Origin: Gemmatimonadota bacterium
GTDB taxonomy: Bacteria > Latescibacterota > UBA2968 > UBA8231
DNA: 33,805 nt
Assembly (NCBI GenBank): GCA_028875335.1
Contig: JAPPEF010000108.1
Span: 1-33,805, forward strand
Direction of reading: 5' to 3'
Part shown: one piece after another, positions 16,115 to 24,439 of the stretch
Layout: every line of letters starts with the position of its first letter
Position numbering within the stretch: position 1 is the first letter of the stretch
Notes under the pieces: generated by a model
Told to the model about the DNA's origin: nothing
What the model saw: only the letters and a program-made list of their open reading frames with translations
The model's database searches: none
Made by a program: the position numbers and the translations under genes

Positions 16115-16580
16115 GTCCCGGAAAGGACAGTTGCCCCAAGACCAGCAGGCTCACCCTGAGCCTTCTTCTCGTATTGTCGCTCAGCAAACCACGATTGCAC
16201 ATATAGGTCCTCTACCGACCCCTGAGGATCTGGATCGATATAATCAAGTCCTGCCTGGACTCGCAGGCCGCATTGTGACCATGGCGGAAAAGGAGCAGGC
16301 TCACCGTATTGATTCGGAGCAAAAAGTGCTAAGGGCTTTGATTATCTCCCATCATCGGGGGCAACTTCTAGCTACTGTCTTAGGTTTGGCTGCTTTTACC
16401 GTGGCAGGCGCTTTCGGTTATTGGGGAGAAGCTGCTGTTGGAGCTGGACTGGCAGGAGGAGTTATTCTTTCGATTGCGGGTGTCCTTTACGTCAAACAGC
16501 GTTACTCAAAGGACCAGAACCAGAGTCAGCAAAAGCCTCCCAAAGAAGATCAGGCTGAGCAGTTGAAAATGCCCTTATAA
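16095..16580 (+). CDS. DUF2335-family predicted membrane protein
   Basis: This 161-residue protein carries the DUF2335 signature: AHIGPLPTPEDLDRYNQVLP, then RIVTMAEKEQAHRIDSEQ, HHRGQLLATVLGL, and two closely spaced hydrophobic helices (~residues 95-140). The N-terminal ~30 and C-terminal ~20 residues are polar and rich in Gln and Lys. It should be an inner-membrane hairpin with both ends in the cytoplasm. The family has no established function. A palindromic terminator overlaps the stop. The pair sits one gene from the Argonaute island and is also less GC-rich than its neighbours, but I see no direct evidence of a link. Confidence 0.8.
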   Translation: MSRSRDKSRKGQLPQDQQAHPEPSSRIVAQQTTIAHIGPLPTPEDLDRYNQVLPGLAGRIVTMAEKEQAHRIDSEQKVLRALIISHHRGQLLATVLGLAAFTVAGAFGYWGEAAVGAGLAGGVILSIAGVLYVKQRYSKDQNQSQQKPPKEDQAEQLKMPL

Positions 16581-16589
16581 GGGCATTTT
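16566..16589. terminator. palindromic intrinsic terminator after the DUF2335 gene
   Basis: A perfect 24-base palindrome, AAAATGCCC-TTATAA-GGGCATTTT, overlaps the last codons and the TAA. The A-rich and T-rich arms could terminate transcription in either direction, although the T-run is only four bases. Confidence 0.6.
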
Positions 16590-16624
16590 AGCGCTACCTT
16601 ACCTAAACCTGATCAATTGGTTCT

Positions 16625-17383
16625 ATGAGCACACCTCTCCACGGTCACATCGCCCTAGTAACCGGCGCAGCCGGCGGCATCGGCCAAGCAATATGCCGCG
16701 CCTTGACTGCCGAAGGCGCGACGGTCGTTCTGCATTACCACACGCAGGAGGACGCTGCCCACGCACTCGCCACCGAGCTGGGCGGAACTGCCTTTGCAGC
16801 CGATATAACCGAGGCGGAGGCGGCGCAGTCGCTGGTTGAACGCGTAGCAGGGGAACTGGGCGGGTTGGATATTCTGGTCAATAACGCCGGCATCACCATC
16901 GGCGGGCAGTTCGTGGCCGATATGGCGCTGGCGGATTGGCATCGGGTGCTCGATGTCAACCTCAATAGCGTCCTCTACATGTGCAAGGCCGCTCTGCCGT
17001 TGATGCGGGCGCGAGGCGGCGCGGTCGTCAACATTGCCTCGAATGTGGTCAACACGCTGCCGGGCGGCGCGGCGGCTTATGCGACCACCAAGACCGGGGT
17101 CGTGGCCTTGACGAAGGTGCTGTCGAAAGAGGAAGCCGAGCACGGCATCCGCGTCAATGTGGTGTCGCCGGGGATCATTGACGCGGGGATGGGGAGCGGG
17201 GCGCTGGCGCGGCGGGAGCCAGAGGTACGGGCGCAATTTCTCAGCAGTATTCCCATGCGCCGAGCTGGCGGCCCCGAAGAGGTGGCTGCGGCTGTGGTTT
17301 TTCTCGTGTCACCGGCGGCTAGTTACGTGACGGGGCAGCACATAAGCGTCAACGGCGGCGACCGCACCGAGTCCTACCAATAG
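16625..17383 (+). CDS. short-chain dehydrogenase/reductase, FabG-like
   Basis: This 252-residue classical SDR has TGAAGGIGQAI (cofactor-binding glycine motif), ILVNNAGIT, NIASN (Ser139) and the YATTK catalytic pair (Tyr152, Lys156). SPGIIDAGM and YVTGQHISVNGGDR complete the fold. It resembles 3-oxoacyl-ACP reductases and sugar or alcohol dehydrogenases of the cFabG type. Arg in the N-terminal loop is not prominent, so NAD(H) versus NADP(H) preference is unclear. It is a single gene between the DUF2335 terminator and the MurG fusion, and context gives no clue to its substrate. Confidence 0.87.
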   Translation: MSTPLHGHIALVTGAAGGIGQAICRALTAEGATVVLHYHTQEDAAHALATELGGTAFAADITEAEAAQSLVERVAGELGGLDILVNNAGITIGGQFVADMALADWHRVLDVNLNSVLYMCKAALPLMRARGGAVVNIASNVVNTLPGGAAAYATTKTGVVALTKVLSKEEAEHGIRVNVVSPGIIDAGMGSGALARREPEVRAQFLSSIPMRRAGGPEEVAAAVVFLVSPAASYVTGQHISVNGGDRTESYQ

Positions 17384-17486
17384 GGTTAGACACCCAGACT
17401 AACAGCTTATATATTAGAGACATAGGCCCTTCTGGAATGTCGGGATCGCTTCTACTGGTCTGAACGACCTTACTTAATAAAAATTG

Positions 17487-19499
17487 ATGAAGTACTTGCT
17501 CACCGGCGGCGGCACGGGTGGTCACGTGTACCCGGCCTTGGCCATTGCCAACGAAATTCGGCAGACGCGGACAGATGCCGAATTCCTCTATGTGGGCCAT
17601 CGAGACAAGCTGGATGCTTGGGTCGTGCCCGAGCAGGGATATTCCATCCGCTTTGTGCGCGCTCGTCCCTTCCCGCGCACGCGTTCCCTTGTGTCCTTAT
17701 TGCGATTTGCCAGTGTGCTCGCGGTCGGGGTAGTCCAAGCGGCGTTCATCCTCTTGCGTTATCGGCCCCAAATTATCATCAGCACGGGCGGTTTCGTCAG
17801 TGCGCCGATCCTCTTCGCACACGGTGCTATGGCGAAGGTCGGCCTTTCTCGCGCCCGCGTGTTTCTCTACGAGCCGAATGCCTATCCCGGGCTTTTGAAC
17901 CAAATTACCGGGCGGCTGGCGCAGCGAATCGGGGTGGCATTTGAGCAGGCGGGCCGCTGGTTCGACGCGAAGCGAGTGGCTGTGGTCGGCTATCCGGTGC
18001 GCCGCTCTTTTCTGAACCTTGATCGGCTAGCTGCGCGGGAAAAATTGGGCATTGACCAAGGCCGCAAGGTCGTGCTCGCCTTTGGCGGGTCGGGGGGGGC
18101 TAAGGCCATCAACGAGGCCGTGCTCGCAGCCTTGCCCCGCTGGCAAGCGGCTGGGCTGGAGGTCATCCACGTCACGGGCCGCTACAAGGGGCCGGATTAC
18201 GATGCTGTAGCGGATACCGAGGCCGCTTTGGCTGCAATGGGGATGGAGGGCGAATGCGACTGGTACCGACGCCTCGATTACGCGGATGAGATCGTCGATC
18301 TGATCGCGGTAGCAGATCTGGTCATTTGCCGGGCGGGCGCAGGAACCCTCACCGAGATGGCGGTTAGCGGGACACCCACGCTGATCGTACCACTGCCGAC
18401 ATCGGCTGAAGACCACCAAGCGCTGAACGCGCGGGAGATGGAGCGGATAGGGGCTGCTCAGGTGCTCTATCAGGAGGCATTTTGGGACAACGCCTCCATT
18501 TATAGTGGACTAGACGGCGAGAAGTTGGCGCAGCAGGTACTCGCGTTGTGCGCCGACGATGAGCGGTTGCAGGCCATGAGCGCGGCCGCCAAGACTATGC
18601 CCAAAGCCAACAGCCTCGAACTGATCGCGGCTGAACTGGACAATCTTACTACCGGGCAGCACCCGCCGGTGCTGCGTTTGGAGTCGTCCCCTGCCAAAAG
18701 CGGCTTGCCGGCCGCCCCCAACGTCTTGTTGCGCTGGGTGCAAGCGCGGGTCAAAGAGGTCGGGGGCGTGGAGGCAATGGAACACGGTGAACTGGCCTAT
18801 CTGCGCTATCAAGCCGACCGCCTGCTCGCGTCCGAGGGTTGGTGTGAAATCCCGCTGGGGCGGCGCAACGTGGGCATCAAGCTCGTTGCGGTCTTAAACT
18901 ACCAAGAGCGGCTGCCGTTGCTACTACACATTCTCACCGACCGCACTTTGACCGGGTGGATGCGCCGTTTTTGTGGCGGCGATTTTCGCCACGGAGGCAT
19001 TATACGCCGCAATGTCGTCGAATACGGCCTGCGTGGCTTGGGGGCGACTGACACTCAGACCCGGGCTGCGTTGCTTAACGCACTAGAGGCGGATCCGTAC
19101 TTTGAGGTGCGGGCGTGGTCGGCGCAGGCCCTCGGCGAGATGTTTACAGCCGATGACGAGATCGAAAGCGCGCTCTGCGCAGCACTCGACGAAAGTGCCC
19201 CGGAAGTAGTAGTCCAAGCCCTGAGTGCCTTGGGGAAAATAAGCCACAATCCCGACCTGCTAGCGCGATTGCGTCGCTTCTACCTACACCCGAACTGGCA
19301 GTTCCGCGAGCAGGTCGTGCTGGTGCTGATCGAGTTTTTGCAGCGCGGTGTCTTGGAACCGGCGCAATTGGAGCGCGATCCCGACCAAGTCTTGATCTCA
19401 ACGCCTTATTTTGAGCCAGAGTTCACCCTTGGTGCAAACCTGCGCGAATTAGCTGAGCGCGTGCGCGCCGGCTTGCCACTAGCGGCCTCGCAGCGATGA
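17487..19499 (+). CDS. murG: MurG-type glycosyltransferase fused to a C-terminal HEAT-repeat domain
   Basis: The start is ATG 17487 (a TTG at 17484 precedes it); no good ribosome-binding site is visible. Residues 1-~370 are MurG, the inner-membrane-associated enzyme that adds GlcNAc to lipid I: LLTGGGTGGHVYPAL, ISTGGFVSAPI, YEPNAYPGLLN, LAFGGSGGAKAINEA and CRAGAGTLTEMAVSGTPTLI. The remaining ~300 residues are extra. They hold helical repeats such as LLNALEADPYFEVRAWSAQA and ALDESAPEVVVQALSALGKI, typical of HEAT/PBS repeats used for protein binding. Usual MurG is about 360 residues. The gene overlaps the MraY-type gene by four bases, so the two lipid-linked steps are coupled here, outside a visible dcw cluster. 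Confidence 0.88.
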   Translation: MKYLLTGGGTGGHVYPALAIANEIRQTRTDAEFLYVGHRDKLDAWVVPEQGYSIRFVRARPFPRTRSLVSLLRFASVLAVGVVQAAFILLRYRPQIIISTGGFVSAPILFAHGAMAKVGLSRARVFLYEPNAYPGLLNQITGRLAQRIGVAFEQAGRWFDAKRVAVVGYPVRRSFLNLDRLAAREKLGIDQGRKVVLAFGGSGGAKAINEAVLAALPRWQAAGLEVIHVTGRYKGPDYDAVADTEAALAAMGMEGECDWYRRLDYADEIVDLIAVADLVICRAGAGTLTEMAVSGTPTLIVPLPTSAEDHQALNAREMERIGAAQVLYQEAFWDNASIYSGLDGEKLAQQVLALCADDERLQAMSAAAKTMPKANSLELIAAELDNLTTGQHPPVLRLESSPAKSGLPAAPNVLLRWVQARVKEVGGVEAMEHGELAYLRYQADRLLASEGWCEIPLGRRNVGIKLVAVLNYQERLPLLLHILTDRTLTGWMRRFCGGDFRHGGIIRRNVVEYGLRGLGATDTQTRAALLNALEADPYFEVRAWSAQALGEMFTADDEIESALCAALDESAPEVVVQALSALGKISHNPDLLARLRRFYLHPNWQFREQVVLVLIEFLQRGVLEPAQLERDPDQVLISTPYFEPEFTLGANLRELAERVRAGLPLAASQR

Positions 19500-20602
19500 T
19501 CTACTATCTCGGGATCTACCTTCAAGATGCTGTTGAGGCCCTGTCGTTTTTGCGCTTGGTCGATTCGATCAGCTTTCGCGTCATCTGCGGCGCGATCACT
19601 TCGTTGATCCTTACCATCCTCTTTGGCGGGCGGGTCATTCTCTACTTCTACAGCCGGGGGCACCGCGACATGCCCCGCGACTACTTCAACTCTGAGGCCG
19701 TCAGCAATCAAGCCAAAACCTACGGCGGTGGCTTAATCGTCGCCGCGGTCTTGATCAGCGTCGGCCTGTGGTGCAAGCTGCACAGCCTCTTCGTCCTGTT
19801 CTGCGTGGGAGCGATTGTCTGGTTTGCCGCGCTCGGCTGGATCGACGACTTCCTCAAGGTGCGCCATCGCTCTAGTGATCGCGGGCTGTCGGAGAAGGCC
19901 AAGTTGGTGCTGCAAGTAGCTTTTGGGCTAGCGTTTGGCGCTGCGTACATCACCCAGGCCCTTCCAGCGGAGTCGGCCGGTTTGGCGACTCAGCTCTATT
20001 TGCCCTTTTTCAAAAATCCGGTCCTCGATCTTTCTTGGGGCTATGTGCCTTTTATCGCCTTCACGGTGACTGCCATCTCCAACTCGGTCAATCTCGCCGA
20101 CGGTATCGACGGCTTGGCCGTTGTGCCGACTTCTTTTGTCGTGCTCGTCTTTGGGGTGTTTGCCTATGTGTCGAGCCACGCCGAGATCTCGGCGTTCCTC
20201 ATCTTTCCCTTTATGCCGGGCGTGGGGGAAGTCGCCGTGATTTGTTCTATTGTCTTTGGAGCCTGCCTCGGCTTTTTGTGGTTCAATTCCTATCCGGCCA
20301 ATGTCATTATGGGCGATACCGGGTCCATGGCGCTGGGCGGCTTGTTGGGCACGGTCGCCGTTTTGGTCAAACAGGAGTTCCTCTTCCTAATCGTCGGGGG
20401 GATTTTCGTCGGTGAGACCTTGTCGGTGGTAATCCAGGAAAAAATCGGCATTCGGTGGCTGGGACGGCGCTTTTTTACTCGCTCGCCGATTCACCACCAC
20501 TATCAGCAGCGCGGCTTGGCCGACACCAAGATCGTCATTCGCTTCTGGATCGTGGCTGGCATCTTGGCACTGTGCGGCTTGGCGACGCTCAAGATCCGCT
20601 AA
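19496..20602 (+). CDS. mraY: MraY-type phospho-MurNAc-pentapeptide transferase
   Basis: This 368-residue membrane protein with about ten hydrophobic helices belongs to the MraY/WecA superfamily. Visible motifs are LGWIDDFLKVRH (DDxxK), NSVNLADGIDGL, FNSYPANVIMGDTGSMALGG and SPIHHHYQQRG, the last being the MraY-type HHH loop. The usual N-terminal PTMGG motif is changed to AKTYGGGLIV. The enzyme would transfer phospho-MurNAc-pentapeptide to undecaprenyl phosphate, producing lipid I, the substrate of MurG. The ATGA overlap with the MurG-HEAT gene argues they act in sequence. Whether these are the only copies in the genome cannot be known from this window. Confidence 0.85.
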   Translation: MIYYLGIYLQDAVEALSFLRLVDSISFRVICGAITSLILTILFGGRVILYFYSRGHRDMPRDYFNSEAVSNQAKTYGGGLIVAAVLISVGLWCKLHSLFVLFCVGAIVWFAALGWIDDFLKVRHRSSDRGLSEKAKLVLQVAFGLAFGAAYITQALPAESAGLATQLYLPFFKNPVLDLSWGYVPFIAFTVTAISNSVNLADGIDGLAVVPTSFVVLVFGVFAYVSSHAEISAFLIFPFMPGVGEVAVICSIVFGACLGFLWFNSYPANVIMGDTGSMALGGLLGTVAVLVKQEFLFLIVGGIFVGETLSVVIQEKIGIRWLGRRFFTRSPIHHHYQQRGLADTKIVIRFWIVAGILALCGLATLKIR

Positions 20603-20604
20603 CT

Positions 20605-21075
20605 CTATAGATAGAGGCCATAGACGCAGAGGAGGACGATGGCCGCGCCTAGCAGGAGGGCCGCGGATTTGGGGAGCGACGCGGGCGGGTGGTTGACTTC
20701 GCGCTGATAGTGCCTGTACTCCGCCGCCAAGATGCTGTAGCTGGAAACGAGGGCGGCAATGAGGCCCGCGATGAAGCAGGTGAGGACCACAGCGTCGGTC
20801 GAGAATGCGCGAGCGATGCTGGCGACATACGCGCCGATATTGATCAGCAGGCTATACCGATTCGTCATCAGGCCGTAGAGTACGAGCCCCACGCAAAGCG
20901 AGCCGACGGCCAACGCCGCGAAGATCGACAGCCAGTCGCGCGCATTAGACAGTGCTAAGAAGCCCGTGCCAATGAGCAGGTGGAGCCACATCCCAACATA
21001 GGCGTAGAAGAAAGGCGCGCGTTTAAACGGCGCGTGTCCCATTAGATAGTGAGCGAAAGCAGTGGACTTGGGCAT
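20605..21075 (-). CDS. small multi-pass membrane protein
   Basis: This 156-residue protein has about five hydrophobic segments (FYAYVGMWLHLLIGTGFLAL, LSIFAALAVGSLCVGLVLYG, LLINIGAYVASIA, VVLTCFIAGLIAALVSSYSI and a C-terminal LLLGAAIVLLCVYGLYL). A polar loop YRHYQREVNHPPASLPKS precedes the last one. No catalytic or binding motif is visible and I do not recognise the family. It converges on the mraY-type gene and is divergent from recG. Confidence 0.65.
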   Translation of the reverse strand: MPKSTAFAHYLMGHAPFKRAPFFYAYVGMWLHLLIGTGFLALSNARDWLSIFAALAVGSLCVGLVLYGLMTNRYSLLINIGAYVASIARAFSTDAVVLTCFIAGLIAALVSSYSILAAEYRHYQREVNHPPASLPKSAALLLGAAIVLLCVYGLYL

Positions 21076-21131
21076 GGCAATATGTGGCCAAAGATAGGCT
21101 GCAGCCCAAGTGAGTCAACGCATGGCCAACC

Positions 21132-23135
21132 ATGGAAATCCTGTCCATTCCCATTGAAAAAGTCAAAGGTGTAGGGGCCAAACGCGCGTCTGCGCTCAAG
21201 GATGTAGAGATCCTGACGCTAGGCGATTTGTTGTACTACCTGCCGCGCCGCTACCTCGATCGCACGCAGATTTTGCCCATGGCCCGGGTGCCAATCGGCC
21301 AAGAGGTGACCCTCATCGGCGAAGTGCGTCAGACGCGCTTCATCCCCGGGTCGCGGCCTCGCTTCGTGATGGTGGTCGCCGACGAGACCGACGATATCAC
21401 CTGTACCTTTTTTCAGGGGGGGCGCTACTTGCAGCGCAACTTTGCCGTTGGCGACGAGTTAGCCATAAGCGGCAAGGTTGATCTCTTCCAAGGGCGGCGA
21501 CAGATAGTCCATCCCGAGTACGAATTCATACGCGGGGAGGAGCGACTCCACACAGGCGTCGTCGTCCCGCTCTATACGACCAGTGCCGATATGAAGGAAC
21601 GCGGCCTGCGCAGCCGGGGCTTCCGCCGTTTGATAAGCGAGGCGTTGGATACCTTTGCCGAGCGAATCGAAGACGATCTGCCCGCGGCCTTGCGGCAGCG
21701 CTTGGGCCTTGCAGAGCTAGGCGCTAGTCTGCGTCAAGTACATTTTCCCGCCAGCCTTGCCGAAGCGGAGCGCGCGCGGCAGCGCTTGGCCTTTGGCGAG
21801 CTTTTTGCCTTCCAATTGCGCTTGGCGCGGCGGCGCAAGAAAAACCACGAGCAGGCCGACGGTATCGCCTTCGCGCCCAGCGCAAAACTGGTGCCGGCCC
21901 TGTGGGATTCCCTGCCGTTTGCCCCCACGCGCGCCCAACTCCGGGTCGTTGCCGAGGTCGCCGCGCAGATGCAGCGTCCCCAAGTTATGAATCGCCTCGT
22001 CCAAGGCGACGTTGGCTCGGGCAAGACCTTGGTTGGCCTGTGCGCAATGCTGACGGCTGTGGAGAACGGCTATCAAGCGGCGATGATGGCCCCGACCGAG
22101 ATCCTCGCCGAGCAGCACTTTTTCAACATCCAGACACTTGTCGAGCCCCTCGGCCTGACGGTGGTATTCCTCAAGGGTGCCCAGCGCAAGGCTCTTCGGC
22201 AGGAGTTGTTGACGGCCATTGAAAGCGGCGCGGCTCATATTGCGGTGGGCACTCACGCGCTGATTCAGGAGCAGGTGCAATTTGCCCGTTTGGGGCTGGC
22301 GGTCATCGACGAGCAGCACCGCTTTGGGGTCGTGCAGCGCGGCGCGCTCTACAAGAAGGGCGCAAAGCCCGATTTGCTGGTGATGACGGCCACGCCCATC
22401 CCGCGCACCTTGGCTCTGACTCTGTACGGCGAGTTGGACGTGTCGGTTATCGACGAGTTGCCCCCTGGGCGCAAGCCGATCCGCACGGCCCTGCGCGGCA
22501 ACGACCGGCGCGAGGCGATTTTTGAGTTTGCCGGCGATCAGGTGCGCCAAGGGCGGCAAGTGTACGTGGTTTATCCGCTGATCGAAGAGTCGGAAAAGGC
22601 GGATTACAAATCCGCGGTTGAAGCTTATGAAGAGCTGCGCCACGGACCGTTGGCCGAGTTTACCGTGGCCCTGCTGCACGGGCGCATGGCGGCCGAAGAA
22701 AAGGCCGCGGTCATGGAGGATTTTAAGCAAAATCGGGTCCAAGTCTTGGTCTGCACGACGGTCGTCGAGGTCGGCGTGGATGTGCCCAATGCCACGGTGA
22801 TGATCATCGAACACGCCGAGCGCTTTGGCTTGGCGCAATTGCACCAGTTGCGCGGTCGCGTGGGGCGCGGCGGCGAGCAGTCGTTTTGCATCCTCATCAG
22901 CTATGCCCACGCCGGGGCCGAGTTGGCGGATTCGCGCGAGCGGCTCCAGACCATGGAGCGCACCCAAGATGGCTTTGAGATTGCGGAAAAGGATTTGCAA
23001 TTGCGCGGCCCCGGCGAGTTCTTCGGCGTGCGCCAAGCCGGGATGCCCACATTTAAGGCGGCGGATTTGGTCGCCGACGGGGACTTGCTGCAAAGCGCGC
23101 GCGAAGAAGCCATGCGGATTGTAGATAGCGAATAG
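21132..23135 (+). CDS. recG: ATP-dependent DNA helicase RecG
   Basis: The 667-residue protein matches RecG in full. An N-terminal wedge/OB region (VKGVGAKRASALKDVEILTL, LYYLPRRYLDR) reads branched DNA. Helicase motifs follow: QGDVGSGKT (Walker A, near residue 292), MAPTEILAEQH, VIDEQHRFGV (DEQH at 393-396), VMTATPIPRTLAL, VCTTVVEVGVDVPNA and QLRGRVGRG. The terminal RGPGEFFGVRQAGMP is the RecG-specific TRG/wedge-coupling region. It regresses stalled replication forks and processes Holliday junctions. Length is slightly short of E. coli RecG (693). An IS200/IS605-type element lies directly after the stop. Confidence 0.95.
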   Translation: MEILSIPIEKVKGVGAKRASALKDVEILTLGDLLYYLPRRYLDRTQILPMARVPIGQEVTLIGEVRQTRFIPGSRPRFVMVVADETDDITCTFFQGGRYLQRNFAVGDELAISGKVDLFQGRRQIVHPEYEFIRGEERLHTGVVVPLYTTSADMKERGLRSRGFRRLISEALDTFAERIEDDLPAALRQRLGLAELGASLRQVHFPASLAEAERARQRLAFGELFAFQLRLARRRKKNHEQADGIAFAPSAKLVPALWDSLPFAPTRAQLRVVAEVAAQMQRPQVMNRLVQGDVGSGKTLVGLCAMLTAVENGYQAAMMAPTEILAEQHFFNIQTLVEPLGLTVVFLKGAQRKALRQELLTAIESGAAHIAVGTHALIQEQVQFARLGLAVIDEQHRFGVVQRGALYKKGAKPDLLVMTATPIPRTLALTLYGELDVSVIDELPPGRKPIRTALRGNDRREAIFEFAGDQVRQGRQVYVVYPLIEESEKADYKSAVEAYEELRHGPLAEFTVALLHGRMAAEEKAAVMEDFKQNRVQVLVCTTVVEVGVDVPNATVMIIEHAERFGLAQLHQLRGRVGRGGEQSFCILISYAHAGAELADSRERLQTMERTQDGFEIAEKDLQLRGPGEFFGVRQAGMPTFKAADLVADGDLLQSAREEAMRIVDSE

Positions 23136-23151
23136 GATATACCGTCAGCCA

Positions 23152-23171
23152 CCGTCGCCTAAAGACGACGG
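23152..23171 (-). ncRNA. right-end stem-loop, likely part of the tnpB omega RNA
   Basis: CCGTCG and CGACGG pair around a short CTAAAG-containing loop, 13 bases beyond the tnpB stop. TnpB guides overlap the gene's 3' end and the transposon right end, so this hairpin should be near the 3' scaffold end. The guide itself would be read from sequence just beyond the element, i.e. the recG 3' end. The precise boundary is not determinable by eye. Confidence 0.45.
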
Positions 23172-23183
23172 CTTGTCCCTGGC

Positions 23184-24299
23184 TCACTCTGCTGCAGCGG
23201 AGCAGGCCGAAACTATAGGCTCGCTGACGAGAGCCTTTGCCCGGATGTTCCGGGCAGCATTGACATCGGCGTGGGCAGTGTGCTCACATCGACGGCAAAG
23301 AAACTCGGATTGAGAGGAGCGATTAGCTCGCTCGACATGTTCGCATTGAGAACACATCTGGCTTGTATGCTTGGGATTGACGATCTGAACCAGCACTGCG
23401 GCAGCTTGCGCTTTGTAGGCGATAAACTGCTGCAGTTGGTCAAAGGCCCATCCCGTCATACGGGATCGTTGAGGCTTGTGAAACCGAATCCGTGCGCGGA
23501 TGCCTCTGAGATCTTCAAGAGCAATGCCGCGCATGGTGCCTTTAGCCTTCTCAACGATTCGCTTGGAGAGGACGTGATTGGTGTTTCTTCGAAAGTTAGA
23601 TTCTTTGAGTGCTCGTCGGTGCAGCTTTTTGCGAAGGCGCTTGCGAGCGCGGTGGTTTTTGGCTTTGTCGGCTGCCGACTGAAGCTGTTGCTTAAGCGTC
23701 TGGCACTTAAGGCGGACTCGCTCTATTGCGTTGCCCGAATGCTGTTCACCGTCCGAGTCGGTGGCCAAGTTCTCCACGCCGAGGTCAACGCCTAGGAAGT
23801 CGTCCGGCTCACACGGCAGGATGTCGTCGAACTCAACGATAGCCATTAAGAACCATTTGCCGTCTCTACGACGCGTCAACTCGGCATAGAGCTTGACGTT
23901 ACCGAACTGCTCGGCTTGGTAGTCGCCCATAACCATCGAAACGACGATGCGACCGTTAAGCGTAGTCAGAGACACGCTATCAAGCCCTCTGTAATGCAGC
24001 AGTCGAGCGTCGTATGGTATCGAGGCCAGCGGGCGAAACGACACCTTCTTACGTTTGTCGCGCTTGTATGCAGCGGCAACTTGGGCAAAGGTCAGACAGG
24101 CCATTTGCGCGGGTAGGTCAAACTGCTCGCGGACTTTGTAGTAATACAGCTTGTGCAAGGCATAGCGGTTGGCTAGCTTGCGCTCAAACGCACGTTTGGC
24201 AACCCAATTACACGCCTCATTGAAGCGGCATATCGTCGCTTCTAAAGACGCCTTTTGCTCTGGCGTAGGCAGGAGTTGGATTTGAATTATCCGCTTCAT
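23184..24299 (-). CDS. tnpB: TnpB (OrfB) RNA-guided endonuclease of IS200/IS605 family
   Basis: I chose the ATG at 24299 (MKRIIQIQLLPTPEQKASLE), which matches the usual TnpB start, giving 371 residues. The RuvC-like catalytic residues appear intact: FLGVDLGVENLATDSDG (Asp172), IALEDLRGIR (Glu262) and AHADVNAARNI (Asp345). The zinc finger is MCSQCEH...FLCRRCEHT (Cys316, 319, 335, 338). TnpB cuts DNA guided by RNA from the transposon end and promotes element retention. No frameshift is seen, and length is in the usual 350-410 range. A tnpA partner is absent, so movement would need one elsewhere in the genome. Confidence 0.92.
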   Translation of the reverse strand: MKRIIQIQLLPTPEQKASLEATICRFNEACNWVAKRAFERKLANRYALHKLYYYKVREQFDLPAQMACLTFAQVAAAYKRDKRKKVSFRPLASIPYDARLLHYRGLDSVSLTTLNGRIVVSMVMGDYQAEQFGNVKLYAELTRRRDGKWFLMAIVEFDDILPCEPDDFLGVDLGVENLATDSDGEQHSGNAIERVRLKCQTLKQQLQSAADKAKNHRARKRLRKKLHRRALKESNFRRNTNHVLSKRIVEKAKGTMRGIALEDLRGIRARIRFHKPQRSRMTGWAFDQLQQFIAYKAQAAAVLVQIVNPKHTSQMCSQCEHVERANRSSQSEFLCRRCEHTAHADVNAARNIRAKALVSEPIVSACSAAAE

Positions 24300-24439
24300 A
24301 AAATAAATATAATCATTGCATTGCACGGTGATAAATCAAACAATGTCGGTCTTCGCTCAGGCCACTCCCTTCGGCTGATCTTAGATCGAAGCCTTTTCTT
24401 TTGTTGCCTAAAGATGGCACTTTCCAAGGGAAGTTTTCT

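Larger units (their letters stand above)
23140..24420 (-). mobile_element. IS200/IS605-family tnpB-only element
   Basis: The element holds tnpB without a tnpA transposase. On the 3' side of tnpB (low coordinates) a stem-loop, CCGTCG...CGACGG at 23152-23171 with a CTAAAG loop, lies just outside the recG stop and should be the right-end hairpin. The left end is not clear; it must lie between 24300 and the aminotransferase start at 24440, where GATCTTAGATC is a palindrome. In this family the tnpB 3' end plus the right end encode the omega (reRNA) guide. Boundaries are approximate. Confidence 0.65.

Noticed and set aside
21717..23093. 458-residue open frame antisense to recG
   Set aside because: It mirrors the codon periodicity of the highly coding GC-rich recG strand, has no recognisable domain and no ribosome-binding site.
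23271..23795. 174-residue + strand frame over tnpB
   Set aside because: It is antisense to an intact tnpB with all catalytic residues.
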